A DNA stretch of 64,000 nucleotides, taken from Endozoicomonas numazuensis (GTDB taxonomy: Bacteria; Pseudomonadota; Gammaproteobacteria; Pseudomonadales; Endozoicomonadaceae). Below are positions 28,768 through 38,400 of the stretch, in pieces (positions within the stretch are counted from its first letter, which is position 1; the number at the start of each line of letters is the position of its first letter). The position numbers and the translations under genes are program-made. The notes under the pieces were generated by a model. The model was not told the origin of the DNA. It saw only the letters and a list, made by a program, of their open reading frames with translations, and did not search any database. The stretch covers positions 750,756 through 814,755 of the forward strand of contig NZ_JOKH01000002.1 of assembly GCF_000722635.1 (NCBI RefSeq), written 5' to 3'.

Positions 28768-28992
28768 TCAGTGACGATCAGTGTATGGCAGCAGTGCGAT
28801 GTAACGCGCACGCTTGATAGCTGTCGCCAGCTGACGCTGATAACGGGCTTTGGTACCGGTGATGCGACTTGGTACGATCTTGCCAGTTTCAGAAACATAA
28901 GCCTTCAGGGTGTTCAGATCTTTGTAATCGATCTCTTTCACGCCTTCAGCGGTGAAACGGCAGAACTTTCTGCGGCGGAAAAAACGTGCCAT
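28768..28992 (-). CDS. rpsR: 30S ribosomal protein S18
   Basis: 74 residues, [18 protein letters not shown] at the start and the family signature [19 protein letters not shown]18 pairs with S6 on the 30S platform. Second gene of the operon, after rpsF. Confidence 0.97.
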   Translation of the reverse strand: MARFFRRRKFCRFTAEGVKEIDYKDLNTLKAYVSETGKIVPSRITGTKARYQRQLATAIKRARYIALLPYTDRH

Positions 28993-29071
28993 TGCAACGT
29001 CTCCTTGAATTCAACAAATGGTGATGTTCTTAATTCTGTCAGCCCTGAGCGGGTACAGTATCAAGGACGAC

Positions 29072-29509
29072 TTACTCAGCAGCTTCTTCAGCGACTTCTT
29101 CTGCAGCAGCTTCTGGAGCTTCAGCAGCAGTTTCTTCGCGACGCTCTTCACGACGATCGTCACGACGATCATCACGGCGCTCACGCTTCTCTTCAGCCTG
29201 CATCATGATGGATGGCTCGGAAACGGCCTCATCACGACGGATCACCATGTTACGGATAACTGCGTCGTTATAACGGAAGTTATCTGTCAGTTCGTCCAGG
29301 ATCTCGTTGCTGCACTCGATGTTCATCAGAACATAGTGAGCTTTGTGGATCTTGTTGATTGGGTAAGCCAGCTGACGACGGCCCCAATCTTCAAGACGGT
29401 GTACCTGACCACCGTGGTCGCTGATAGCACGTGTGTAGCGCTCTATCATGCCTGGTACTTGCTCGCTCTGGTCAGGGTGTACCAGAAAAACAATCTCGTA
29501 ATGACGCAT
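29072..29509 (-). CDS. rpsF: 30S ribosomal protein S6 with acidic/alanine-rich tail
   Basis: 145 residues. The ATG at 29509 ([14 protein letters not shown]) is fixed by AGGAG 8 bases upstream; longer readings in this frame are not supported. The S6 core is followed by a low-complexity tail: an Arg/Asp/Glu block ([16 protein letters not shown]) then Ala/Glu repeats. E. coli S6 also carries a Glu-rich tail that is glutamylated by RimK, but this one is longer and begins with an Arg-Asp block. Confidence 0.95.
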   Translation of the reverse strand: MRHYEIVFLVHPDQSEQVPGMIERYTRAISDHGGQVHRLEDWGRRQLAYPINKIHKAHYVLMNIECSNEILDELTDNFRYNDAVIRNMVIRRDEAVSEPSIMMQAEEKRERRDDRRDDRREERREETAAEAPEAAAEEVAEEAAE

Positions 29510-29839
29510 TATTTGCTCCTTACGGGTTAAACAGCCTCCCACGCTTTGGACGAAACTTGCGTTCCATTCAGAGAGCAGTAAGGCAAGGAGATGGACAGGA
29601 AAATACAGCCACCCAAAAGATGCCTGCACACCACGCCCAGCATACAAAGAGCGGAGAATTCTAGAGAAGTGTGACCATAGTTGCAAGAGTAAGTACCACA
29701 ATCGACCGGATAGATTCCGACAGATTTCCAGCTCAGCTAAGCGTTAACGCCTATACGAACTTCATTCACCCTGAGGCTTTTAGAAGGATGCTGGTCATAC
29801 ATTTTGACAGGTTCAGTGCCAACGGTATGGGGTTTAGCT
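29510..29839. other. Upstream region of the rpsF operon
   Basis: About 330 bases without a gene. The part next to rpsF is a leader of about 140 nt on the minus strand with CCCG just before the ribosome-binding site; a promoter is at 29658-29686. The portion 29687-29839 shows nothing I can assign. Confidence 0.5.
29658..29686 (-). promoter_or_regulatory. Sigma-70 promoter of the rpsF operon
   Basis: On the minus strand TTGCAA (29686-29681), a 17-base spacer and TAGAAT (29663-29658). Good match and ideal spacing, about 150 bases upstream of rpsF. Assigned by consensus only. Confidence 0.6.
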
Positions 29840-29983
29840 CTTAGGAATAGTCCCGAAATAACTTCCCGATTATTCAGCTCTGTCTCGTCATCCCCGCGAA
29901 GGCGGGGATCCACTGTTCGTGGCGGACTCCTAACTACGTGGGAATGACGAAAATACGGAAGTTATTCCGGGACAATTCCTTAG
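29840..29983. repeat. MITE-like element, family B copy 1
   Basis: 144-bp element whose ends are inverted repeats: TTAGGAATAGTCCC-AAATAACTTCC on the left and the near-complement GGAAGTTATT...GGGACAATTCCTTAG on the right. The interior differs from the other two copies and contains its own palindromes (CCCCGC-GAAG-GCGGGG and TCGTCATCCC...GGGAATGACGA). Non-coding. Confidence 0.8.
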
Positions 29984-30076
29984 CTGTACTAATGCACCAT
30001 AACAATGATTATCTGGTAAACTTGAACCCAATGAACTCAGGCTCATAATAATAAATCAGTATCAGGAAGTTCGCTC

Positions 30077-31369
30077 ATGACCGCTCTGGCATTCCCTACC
30101 CTGAAAATAGATCATATAAGCTACCAGATTAATGGCACTGAAGTCAGCCCTGAGGGCATTCCTGAAGGAAGCAGCTATTTAGCCCAATTCAGCTTTCAGG
30201 AAGTCGTCCTTTTCACTCTGTTTTTTTCTGAAGACGACCTGATCAGTGAAATTGTCGTGGGTAACCAACAGGAAATACCCGACCCGCTTCTTTATACGCA
30301 GCTTGTCTGTGACCACCTGTCTTTAGCCTATGGCCATAAGCTCAACCCTGATCTTTCAGTCAAGGCGATCGCTACAAAGGAAAGTCTCAGCGGAGCATTC
30401 ACTCAGGAAAACTGGACTACAGACACCACCCTGTCACTTCCTGTTGTCCTGTTCAGATTTGACATTCACGAGAAAGGCGACGGAGGCTATTACCTGATCA
30501 TCCGGGAAATATCCGGTTACGCCATTGAAGAATACTGGACCCAACCTGTTACCAGCCCCTCCAGGACGAAACATTTTAATACTGACAAGGAACTGCTCTG
30601 TATTGAATACTCATTCCCTTTTATAGATCAGGATGAAGCTCTTGACTTCAGCACACTTTATCGGGAATACACTCCCATCGGAGAGAAGACACTTCTAAGC
30701 CACATTACTGACACCGGATATATTTTCCCGGTTCTAGATGACCCGTCGCTGGTTGAACAAGCCTCACCCTGGTTAACACTGGCGATATACCGGAATTTTG
30801 ACGGAGAAGGCGAGAATCTGAGGGAAGAAGAACTGGAGTTCAAGGAACACTACCTGACTCAATGGGCCAACATCAATAAAGAAATCGAGTGTGAAGAGTT
30901 GATGCAACAGCAAGCGGTTGAGTCGGCCAACATTTACGGTGTGCCTGAGGAAGCTCGAAAAATTGTGATCCAAGCTTATTGGCGAGACCTGCATAAAAGA
31001 AGACACTTGCTCAGCCCTGCCGCTGCAAATGGCTCCGACATCTTGACGCTATTTGCGCCCGATGAAGAAAAAACATCCTGGACACCTCTGGAAGCTGGCC
31101 AGTCTATCCAGCAAAGCTGCAGTGCCAATCTGGAGGGGAAAATCCTATATTACACATCGACCATTTATGACGACCAGAATCGCGTCCTCAAAAAGCGCTA
31201 CTTCCATCAACCCGACGAGAAACAACTTTTTATGGAAGATACTTACCATATTGATGAGGAAGGGCGTCTTGTGGATATCTCACGGGAATCTGTGGTTGAT
31301 CAGAGCCAAACACGCCATCATCAGATGCAGCGGAGGCATTACGAGGGCTTGGAATCTATTATCAAATAG
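30077..31369 (+). CDS. Orphan protein, 430 residues
   Basis: No family recognised. No signal peptide or membrane segment; acidic overall, with about 15 beta-rich segments in the N-terminal half (FQEVVLFTLFFSEDDL) and a more helical region from about 260 (EFKEHYLTQWANINKEIECEEL). AGGAAG precedes the ATG. It converges with the A/B cassette at 31431-33529, which ends 61 bases away, and is preceded by a family B element. Compatible with a cargo or effector gene, but nothing in it shows that. Confidence 0.55.
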   Translation: MTALAFPTLKIDHISYQINGTEVSPEGIPEGSSYLAQFSFQEVVLFTLFFSEDDLISEIVVGNQQEIPDPLLYTQLVCDHLSLAYGHKLNPDLSVKAIATKESLSGAFTQENWTTDTTLSLPVVLFRFDIHEKGDGGYYLIIREISGYAIEEYWTQPVTSPSRTKHFNTDKELLCIEYSFPFIDQDEALDFSTLYREYTPIGEKTLLSHITDTGYIFPVLDDPSLVEQASPWLTLAIYRNFDGEGENLREEELEFKEHYLTQWANINKEIECEELMQQQAVESANIYGVPEEARKIVIQAYWRDLHKRRHLLSPAAANGSDILTLFAPDEEKTSWTPLEAGQSIQQSCSANLEGKILYYTSTIYDDQNRVLKKRYFHQPDEKQLFMEDTYHIDEEGRLVDISRESVVDQSQTRHHQMQRRHYEGLESIIK

Positions 31370-31430
31370 TCTCGAAGCCTTGAATCAGGAGAGAAAACCA
31401 TCAGTCTATGATTTTCTTTCCCTGAGCAAA

Positions 31431-32279
31431 TCAGTCTCCCATGTACTCCGGCTTATCTGACCAGTCAAGAGGTGGAAAATCTTCAGTCACCCGCATATCC
31501 GGACATTCTGCCATGACCCGGTCATACTGTGCCTGGGCTTCTGGTGACAACGTCAGTTGAATACTGTTGATGATATTATCAATCAACTCATCCATAGGCT
31601 TGTCATCGATCAGATGGGCTTCTTTTTCTGCGCTACCGTTGTAATATTTGTCAATATCAAAACTGACTAACCCTAAACAGTGATCACCCAGTGGGAAAAC
31701 AAAACAACGCTCTGGAGCTGTTTTCTCATACGACGGCGGCAACTCGTCAAACTTTACCATAGGGACAGTCAGGTGACCCAATACCTGCCAGTTGACAGGT
31801 GCCGTCCATCGAGGTTTGCTGCTTAAAGGGATCTTATCGTACGCATGAGCCGATGAGTTCAGAAAGTTGGCTACCCCTGCCTCAAAGGCGCGGGGGTGAA
31901 AAAAAGAGGCATTCTCATTGATACCCACTGGCTCCAGCACACAAAGCCCCATATTGACCTCTGCCTTAACGCCACTAAACCATGGCCCCATGAAAGCCCA
32001 GGAACGATTCATTATTAATTGATATCGCCAGTTCTGATCCGGATTTTCATATTCACGAAACAACTGATCCGGCAAATAGTTATGGTTGTATTTAATACGG
32101 CGATAGTTAATCGAAGAGCCTTTATATTGAGGATTATTCTGGGGCAACCCAATCACAAAGTCATTACCAGCCAGTTGGCAACGATAATAGCTGGCACGCT
32201 TGAAGTTCGGCCCCATGGGAGTACAAAACCCTTTGGTTCTACGGAACTCCAGCCGGTTATATTTCAGCCAACTCACCAT
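31431..32279 (-). CDS. Cassette protein B (partner of A)
   Basis: 282 residues, family unknown. No signal peptide. Its ATG overlaps the stop of gene A by 7 bases (ATGGTGA), so the two are translationally coupled and presumably act together. Features: aromatic-rich centre (NRSWAFMGPWFSG), PRWTAPVNWQVLGHL, and a mixed C-terminus. Its first 50 residues align with the partial gene at 63873-64000 (shared P-x-G-x-PNF then L-x-G), which also follows an A-like gene. Small second genes coupled to a variable first gene often encode immunity proteins or chaperones; that role is a guess. Confidence 0.6.
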   Translation of the reverse strand: MVSWLKYNRLEFRRTKGFCTPMGPNFKRASYYRCQLAGNDFVIGLPQNNPQYKGSSINYRRIKYNHNYLPDQLFREYENPDQNWRYQLIMNRSWAFMGPWFSGVKAEVNMGLCVLEPVGINENASFFHPRAFEAGVANFLNSSAHAYDKIPLSSKPRWTAPVNWQVLGHLTVPMVKFDELPPSYEKTAPERCFVFPLGDHCLGLVSFDIDKYYNGSAEKEAHLIDDKPMDELIDNIINSIQLTLSPEAQAQYDRVMAECPDMRVTEDFPPLDWSDKPEYMGD

Positions 32280-33529
32280 CCCAGCTTCCTCTTGATTTGA
32301 CGGTGGCGATCCGGCAGCGTCTGCTCCACGAGCTGATTGCCCAACTTGGCGACTGGTTTGGCGGCTACCACCGCGCCTAAAAACACCACCAGCGCCGGAT
32401 GGGCCGCCATTAAGGCTGATACTGATATCTGCCCCGTTGTAACCCCCGCCTGGGTTGCCAGAGCAGAACCCACTGTTGCCAATATGGCCCCTCCTCCATG
32501 CAGGCTGGTTCCTAATTGATAAAGATCTTTGGTGGCATGACCAGCATGATATTCTTTCCCATGACGTAACCTGTTACCAATCAGCTCAAACTGGTCGCGG
32601 TTGCCCATATAGTCCAGTAGTCCCCGTTTGCTGAACTCAGAGGGGATATTCAGCTTTAGCTTTTCTGCCAGCTTGTAGGCTTCATTGGCGGACGTTCGAG
32701 GTCTGTAGAGGAAAACAGTGTGGTTTTCCAAAGTCACGTTACGATCGGTCAGCATTTTCATGGCTTGTGTCAGCACACCAGAGCCACCGTATTCTGCGAC
32801 CCAGCCCACCCCTTTTATATTGCGGGCATCATACATGGTTTGGGCCAGCAGATAGGCCGATTCATGGAGCGACTCATTATCCAGTGGCCGAGTCGCCTCT
32901 TTATAATTGATCAAGCCCCCAATTTTTTTGGTGCCTGGCGTGTAGTGAAGATCAAAGCCATTCTGGTTAACTCTCTGAGTACCACCAGAAAAAGGGGCTG
33001 CAGCCAAACTATCAGCGCCCTCCTTAGCCGCTTTTCCGACTTTATTATAATTTCTTTCAGAAATAGCAACTAACCGGTCTTTTTCATTTTTTATATTTCC
33101 ATTCTCTTTCAGTGTTGCTGTCCAAACTCCTCTCCTCCCCGTTTGCTTCGCCTCATAAAGTCCAGGTCTTTCAGCTCCCTGCTGCAACTGAAAGTAATTC
33201 AGATCGGGTTCAAGGTTCACCACAATAAAAGTGTCGTCTGGTCGCTTTTCCACGGTCACCTTGCAACCGGGCAGCATCATGGTGAACTCTTCATAACCAC
33301 CCTGGACGAGATGGTTCTTTTTGACAAAAATATTATTCTGGTGAGTTCGGCCGGATTTGAGTGACTGGATACCTTCTATCGTTAACCGCGCCCAATGCTG
33401 CCCCTGGTTAGCCAGGGTAACCAGACTGTCATAAACCGGCCTTATATTCGGAGCACATTCCACTATCTTGCCGCCATATCGCCCTGCTATCGGGTCATTG
33501 GCTCGACTGGCCTGATAAACAACTCCCAT
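32273..33529 (-). CDS. Cassette protein A (full-length copy)
   Basis: 418 residues, family unknown. AGGGAG lies 8 bases before the ATG. Homologous along its length to 62592-63869: shared blocks are GGKIV...IEGIQSLKS (N-terminus), PGLYEAKQ...GVWT (about 120), GFDLHYTP (about 190), WVAEYGGSGVLTQAM...VFLYRPRTS (about 245-280, alpha/beta-like) and a C-terminal hydrophobic part (GGAILATVGSALATQAG and MAAHPALVVFLGAVVAA) ending in a basic tail. The latter could be membrane-inserting. No signal peptide. Coupled to B. Candidate toxin or effector; not demonstrated. Confidence 0.65.
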   Translation of the reverse strand: MGVVYQASRANDPIAGRYGGKIVECAPNIRPVYDSLVTLANQGQHWARLTIEGIQSLKSGRTHQNNIFVKKNHLVQGGYEEFTMMLPGCKVTVEKRPDDTFIVVNLEPDLNYFQLQQGAERPGLYEAKQTGRRGVWTATLKENGNIKNEKDRLVAISERNYNKVGKAAKEGADSLAAAPFSGGTQRVNQNGFDLHYTPGTKKIGGLINYKEATRPLDNESLHESAYLLAQTMYDARNIKGVGWVAEYGGSGVLTQAMKMLTDRNVTLENHTVFLYRPRTSANEAYKLAEKLKLNIPSEFSKRGLLDYMGNRDQFELIGNRLRHGKEYHAGHATKDLYQLGTSLHGGGAILATVGSALATQAGVTTGQISVSALMAAHPALVVFLGAVVAAKPVAKLGNQLVEQTLPDRHRQIKRKLGW

Positions 33530-33699
33530 GTAAGGATCTCCCTGACGTCACTTATTTTTTTCCTTGGCTGGCATTCTATTAAGGTTTGCTGAAAAATGGC
33601 AAGCTGAAAACACATTCTGCACATTAGCGGCTGAAGGAGTTTTTGCAGCAAACCGACTATGTTTGACTGAATGGGAGTCATGGAATCAAGAACAATCAC

Positions 33700-35418
33700 A
33701 TGCAACCTGTTTACTGCCTTCTCACTCTGCTTTTTCTGTTATTTTCAACAGGAAAAGCTGCTGCATTACTCTATGAAGTCGAAGGTCTGGAAGACGGGCA
33801 AAAGCGAAATGCCGAACTTTTCCTGCAAACCTTGCCTCAAATAGAGCCTGATCAGCTACCCCGCTATCAGAGCAGTATCCTTGAAGCCGTTCAGAAATCT
33901 CTGCAAGCTCTAGGCTACTTCAGTCCAACCATCTCCATGGAGATAGATAGCAAGGACACAGACCAGCTCAACATTCATGTTGATCCGGGACAACCGGTGC
34001 TTATTCGCAATATCAACATTGAGTTAAAAGGGGACGCTCGAAAAAATCGTTCGTTCAAACGAATCGTCAAACGATCCCCTCTAAAAACAGGAGCCGTATT
34101 CAATAGTGGCGAGTATGAAAGCCTTAAATCTGCTCTTAACACTCAAGCCCAGTCTCTCGGCTTTTTTGATGCTCAAATGTCGACCCATAACGTCAAGATC
34201 TATCCAGAAGACTATGCGGCTGACGTTAAGCTGGTTTTTGATTCGGGTAAACGCTACCGTTTTGGGGAGATTGTTTATGGCGAAATCCCGGAAAACACCA
34301 TAGTCCTGATTCAGGAAATGTTGACCTTCAAGCCCGGCTCAAAATATCGATCCGTCCGACTGGGCAATCTGAACAAGGATCTTGCTTCTACCGGCTATTT
34401 CCAACAGATTGATATTCGCCCCATGAGAGATCGCATTGAAAACTATCATGTGCCGATTTTTATCAATATCACCCCCAATAAAAACTATGAAATAGAAACC
34501 GGAACTGGTTACTCTACCGATGAAGGGCCACGACTATCACTCACCTGGGATATCCCCCTGATTAACGACAGAGGGCATAGCCTCACCAATGAAGCTCTGA
34601 TCTCTGCGCCCAGATCCGAGCTGACCTCCAGTTATAAAATCCCCTACGGAAACCCATTAACTGAATTCTATGACCTCCAAGTCGGTTATCAGTACAAGGA
34701 GCAGGAAGACACCATCAGCAATCTGGGATCGACTTCAATCCACAAATGGAAAAAGAATCCCCAAGGCTGGGACCGTGACCTGTTCTTCAGAATTCAGTAC
34801 GAAAGCTACAAGCAGGGTCTTCAGAACGGAGAAAGCTTGCTCGGCATTCCAGGTATATCCATGAACAAGCGGCGAGCAAAGGGAGGCAAACTGGATCCGG
34901 CAAGTGGCTACCTGATTATGTCCAAGACTGAGCTTTCCGACAAAGTGTGGGGGTCAGATCAGAGCTTTGTGAAGCTCTGGGGACGCACCAAAGGCCTGAC
35001 CACACTGGCAGAAAAGCACCGTTTTATTGGCCGCATTGAGCAAGGTGCTATCTGGATAAATGACGTCAGTAAAATACCGCCATCCGTTCGCTTCTTCACA
35101 GGAGGAGATCAAACCGTAAGAGGCTACAACTACGAGAGTATTGCCCCTAAGGATGCCAGCGGAAAACTGATTGGGGCCCAATACACGACAGCGATCAGCA
35201 TGGAATACAACTATCAGTTTTTGGATCACTGGCGAGCAGCACTTTTTGTGGATTCAGGAACGGCTACCAATGATTACAAAGATGACTGGAAGACCGGTGC
35301 CGGCTTTGGTATTCGCTGGGTCACACCACTCGGAGCTTTAAGAGTCGACCTGGCCTTTGCTGTCAGTGAACCTGGCGCCCCTTATAAACTGCACTTTTCC
35401 ATGGGGCCAGAAATATGA
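33700..35418 (+). CDS. tamA: Outer-membrane assembly factor TamA (Omp85 family)
   Basis: 572 residues, close to E. coli TamA (577). Signal peptide ending GKAAA; POTRA domains to about residue 260 (LYEVEGLEDGQKRNAELFL; VLIRNINIELKGDAR); then a 16-strand Omp85 barrel with the RGYNYES motif (VRGYNYESI, about 470) and GAGFGIRWVTPLGALRVDLA near the end. With TamB it moves or inserts proteins into, and lipids towards, the outer membrane. The stop overlaps the tamB start by 4 bases. Confidence 0.94.
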   Translation: MQPVYCLLTLLFLLFSTGKAAALLYEVEGLEDGQKRNAELFLQTLPQIEPDQLPRYQSSILEAVQKSLQALGYFSPTISMEIDSKDTDQLNIHVDPGQPVLIRNINIELKGDARKNRSFKRIVKRSPLKTGAVFNSGEYESLKSALNTQAQSLGFFDAQMSTHNVKIYPEDYAADVKLVFDSGKRYRFGEIVYGEIPENTIVLIQEMLTFKPGSKYRSVRLGNLNKDLASTGYFQQIDIRPMRDRIENYHVPIFINITPNKNYEIETGTGYSTDEGPRLSLTWDIPLINDRGHSLTNEALISAPRSELTSSYKIPYGNPLTEFYDLQVGYQYKEQEDTISNLGSTSIHKWKKNPQGWDRDLFFRIQYESYKQGLQNGESLLGIPGISMNKRRAKGGKLDPASGYLIMSKTELSDKVWGSDQSFVKLWGRTKGLTTLAEKHRFIGRIEQGAIWINDVSKIPPSVRFFTGGDQTVRGYNYESIAPKDASGKLIGAQYTTAISMEYNYQFLDHWRAALFVDSGTATNDYKDDWKTGAGFGIRWVTPLGALRVDLAFAVSEPGAPYKLHFSMGPEI

Positions 35419-38400
35419 GGACGGCTGTTCTTTATCTGCTGAAGGCTCCAGGAATCCTGATCATTCTTGTCTCAACTCTTTGTCTGGCGCTGTTTCTGCT
35501 TCTCACTCACACCGGCAATCTCTGGCTATGGAACCTGGCTCGCACCCAATTACCTGAACTTCAGGGCGAACTGATTAAGGGATCAATTCCTAATGGCATC
35601 GTCTTTCAGAATCCGGGCTGGGTTGATCAGGATATGGCGATCACAGCAAACTGGCTGACTCTGCAATGGCAGCCAGGAATGCTGTTCGAAGGAAAACTGG
35701 TGATTGATGAACTGCTGCTGGAAAACCTTGCCATTAAACTGCCAGCGTCTGATAAAGAACAAGCACCCTCCAGCGACAAGATGATATTGCCAGAGATAAA
35801 ACTACCTCTACCCATCACTCTTAAAAAAATGACTCTCGACAAGGGCACTTATGAGCAGGGTGAGATTAAAGAAGCCGTGAGCGCCCTCTTTCTGTCTGCT
35901 GACGCCCGGCAATCCCGAATCAATATCAATACACTCAGAGTTGAACACGCCCTTGGAAAGGCCAGTCTGGAAGGAAATATATCGCTGAGCGGTGATTATC
36001 CACTGTCAGCAGAAGTAGATATTCATCCAGCCCCTTTGAATAGTGAACTTCAACCAGAAGAGCTGAGCCTTGCTATTCAAGGCTCCCTGACGGACTACCA
36101 ACTGAATGCCAGAGCCAGGGCTGTTTCAAACTTTTTATCCACACCTGAGACTCAGAAAGACACTGAAATCTACGCCACCCTCAAAGCTCAGGGGAGTCTT
36201 GAACACATTGCCATTCAACGACTTTCTCTCTCAACTCCAGAAGGCAATGCAGACGTCTCTGGCCAGCTCGGCTGGACACAGGGTATCTCCTGGAATGGAA
36301 AGATTAATCTCAATTCCCTGAATACTGCCAACCTTCTACCGGAGTATCCCGGCACCCTCGATGGTGTGCTGGAAAGCCGTTTCAATCTGAAAGGTCAGTA
36401 CTGGCACCTGGTGGTTTCTGAAATGAATATTACCGGGGAGCTCAGAGACAAACCTGTTTCACTCTCTGGCACTCTGGACGTCAACAGTCTTTTTAAATGG
36501 AAAGTGGATCGCGTCAATGCCGAGGTCGGTGACAACCGGTTGAGCGCTCACGGTCACCTTGACGAACAATGGAATATAGAAGCAGAACTCAATGCTTTGA
36601 ATCTGGCAGAACTTTATCCGGGACTGAAAGGTGAAGTAAAAGGTTTAATCAATATTTCAGGAAGCAAACAGCAACCCTCACTAGACTTTCAACTGGACAG
36701 CACCTCCATTCGATACTTGGACACCGCCTTTAAAGGCCTCTCTGCAAAAGGCAATATTGAAAAGAAAGAACAGTTACTGGGTCAGGCTCGTATCAGTATT
36801 GATTCAATGAATCAGGGCAGCCAAAAGCTGAGCCAGATCTTGCTGGAAGCCAGAGGCAATGAAAAACAGCATCAGGTCCGACTCTCAACTCAAGGCAAAG
36901 AACTCAAAAGCATCATCACTGTGGCAGGCAGCTACAGTAACGAACAGTGGCAGGGGCAGCTGACTCGCAGCGACCTGAATACCCGGTTCGGTCACTGGTC
37001 TTTGCAAAAGCCCGTTGATATCAAAGCATCAGCGGTCAGCGCTTCATTCTCACCATTCTGTCTGGAGTCATCCCCTTCCAGTATCTGTGTTCAATCAAAC
37101 CATCTGAGTAAAGATACCGGTCAGCTCTCCTTTAATATTGACCAACTGGCTCCTGAGCGATTTAAAGCCTTTTTCCCTGCCGAATTTAACTGGCAGGCTT
37201 TCCTCTCCTCCCAAGGAGAGGTCCGCTGGAAAGACAACCAGCCAGAATTAACCCTGAACCTCAGCTCCACACCCGGCACACTCCAGGCCTATGACCTTTC
37301 GGGTGATTACACCGAGCTTGCTCTGGAAGCCAGCATTGCCAACAACCAGCTTCGAAGCTCTTTAAACTTTCTCTCCAACAAACTGGGACACAGTAACCTG
37401 AGCATGGCTGTTGATGATTTACAGGATCAAAAAACACTCACCGGCCAACTGAATGTCGATCAGTTACTGCTGGAAATATTTGCGCCATTTTTGCCAGAAG
37501 TCAGCAAACTGAATGGTACTTTTTCTGCCCGGGGACGACTGGAAGGTACACTGACCAAACCCCTCTTTTATGGTCGACTGGCCATTGAAAACGGCTACGC
37601 CAATACTACCCGGGAAATTGTCAGCGTTTCTGAACTGAATACCTATCTGAACGTGAACGGCGACTCCGGCACGATAGAAGGCAAAATGCAGGTAGGCCAA
37701 GGCTCGCTTGACCTGGGAGGTCAACTGAACTGGAAAGACCTTCAGAAGCCTTCTGGAAACATCACACTGGCAGGACAAAACCTGGATGTTAAATACCCAG
37801 GCATTGGTGAAATCAGAGTCTCTCCCGATCTAAAACTGACACTGTCAGAGCAGATTGAGCTGACAGGTATTATCCGGATCCCCTGGAGCCGAATTAATAT
37901 CAACAGTCTTCCGGAAAATGCCGTTTCAGTATCAGACGACGTTGTAATAATACAAAAAGGGCAAACATCAGAATTCAACGAACAAACCAGCAAACGGTTT
38001 TCGATGAAAGCGCGAATAGAATTGGGAGATGATATACGACTGGATGCCTATGGCCTCAAGACCAAACTCGCAGGGCATCTCGATCTTCTGCAACTCACCA
38101 ATAAACCCCTTGAGGGGCACGGTACCATTAAGCTGATTGAAGGACGATACCGGCAATTGGGCCAGGACTTGTTGATCAAAGACGGGAAGATCATTTTTCA
38201 GGGGCCTATCGACTCCCCTTATTTATTGGTCAATGCCATACGAAACCCGGATACCATTGAAGACAATGTCGAAGTCGGCATTAACGTCAGCGGCCCTGTA
38301 GCCAAGCCGGAATGGAGCGTTTACTCCAGTCCTGAAATGCCTCAACAGGAACAACTTTCCTACCTGCTGCGAGGCAAAGGTCTGGAAGGCGATGACAGCT

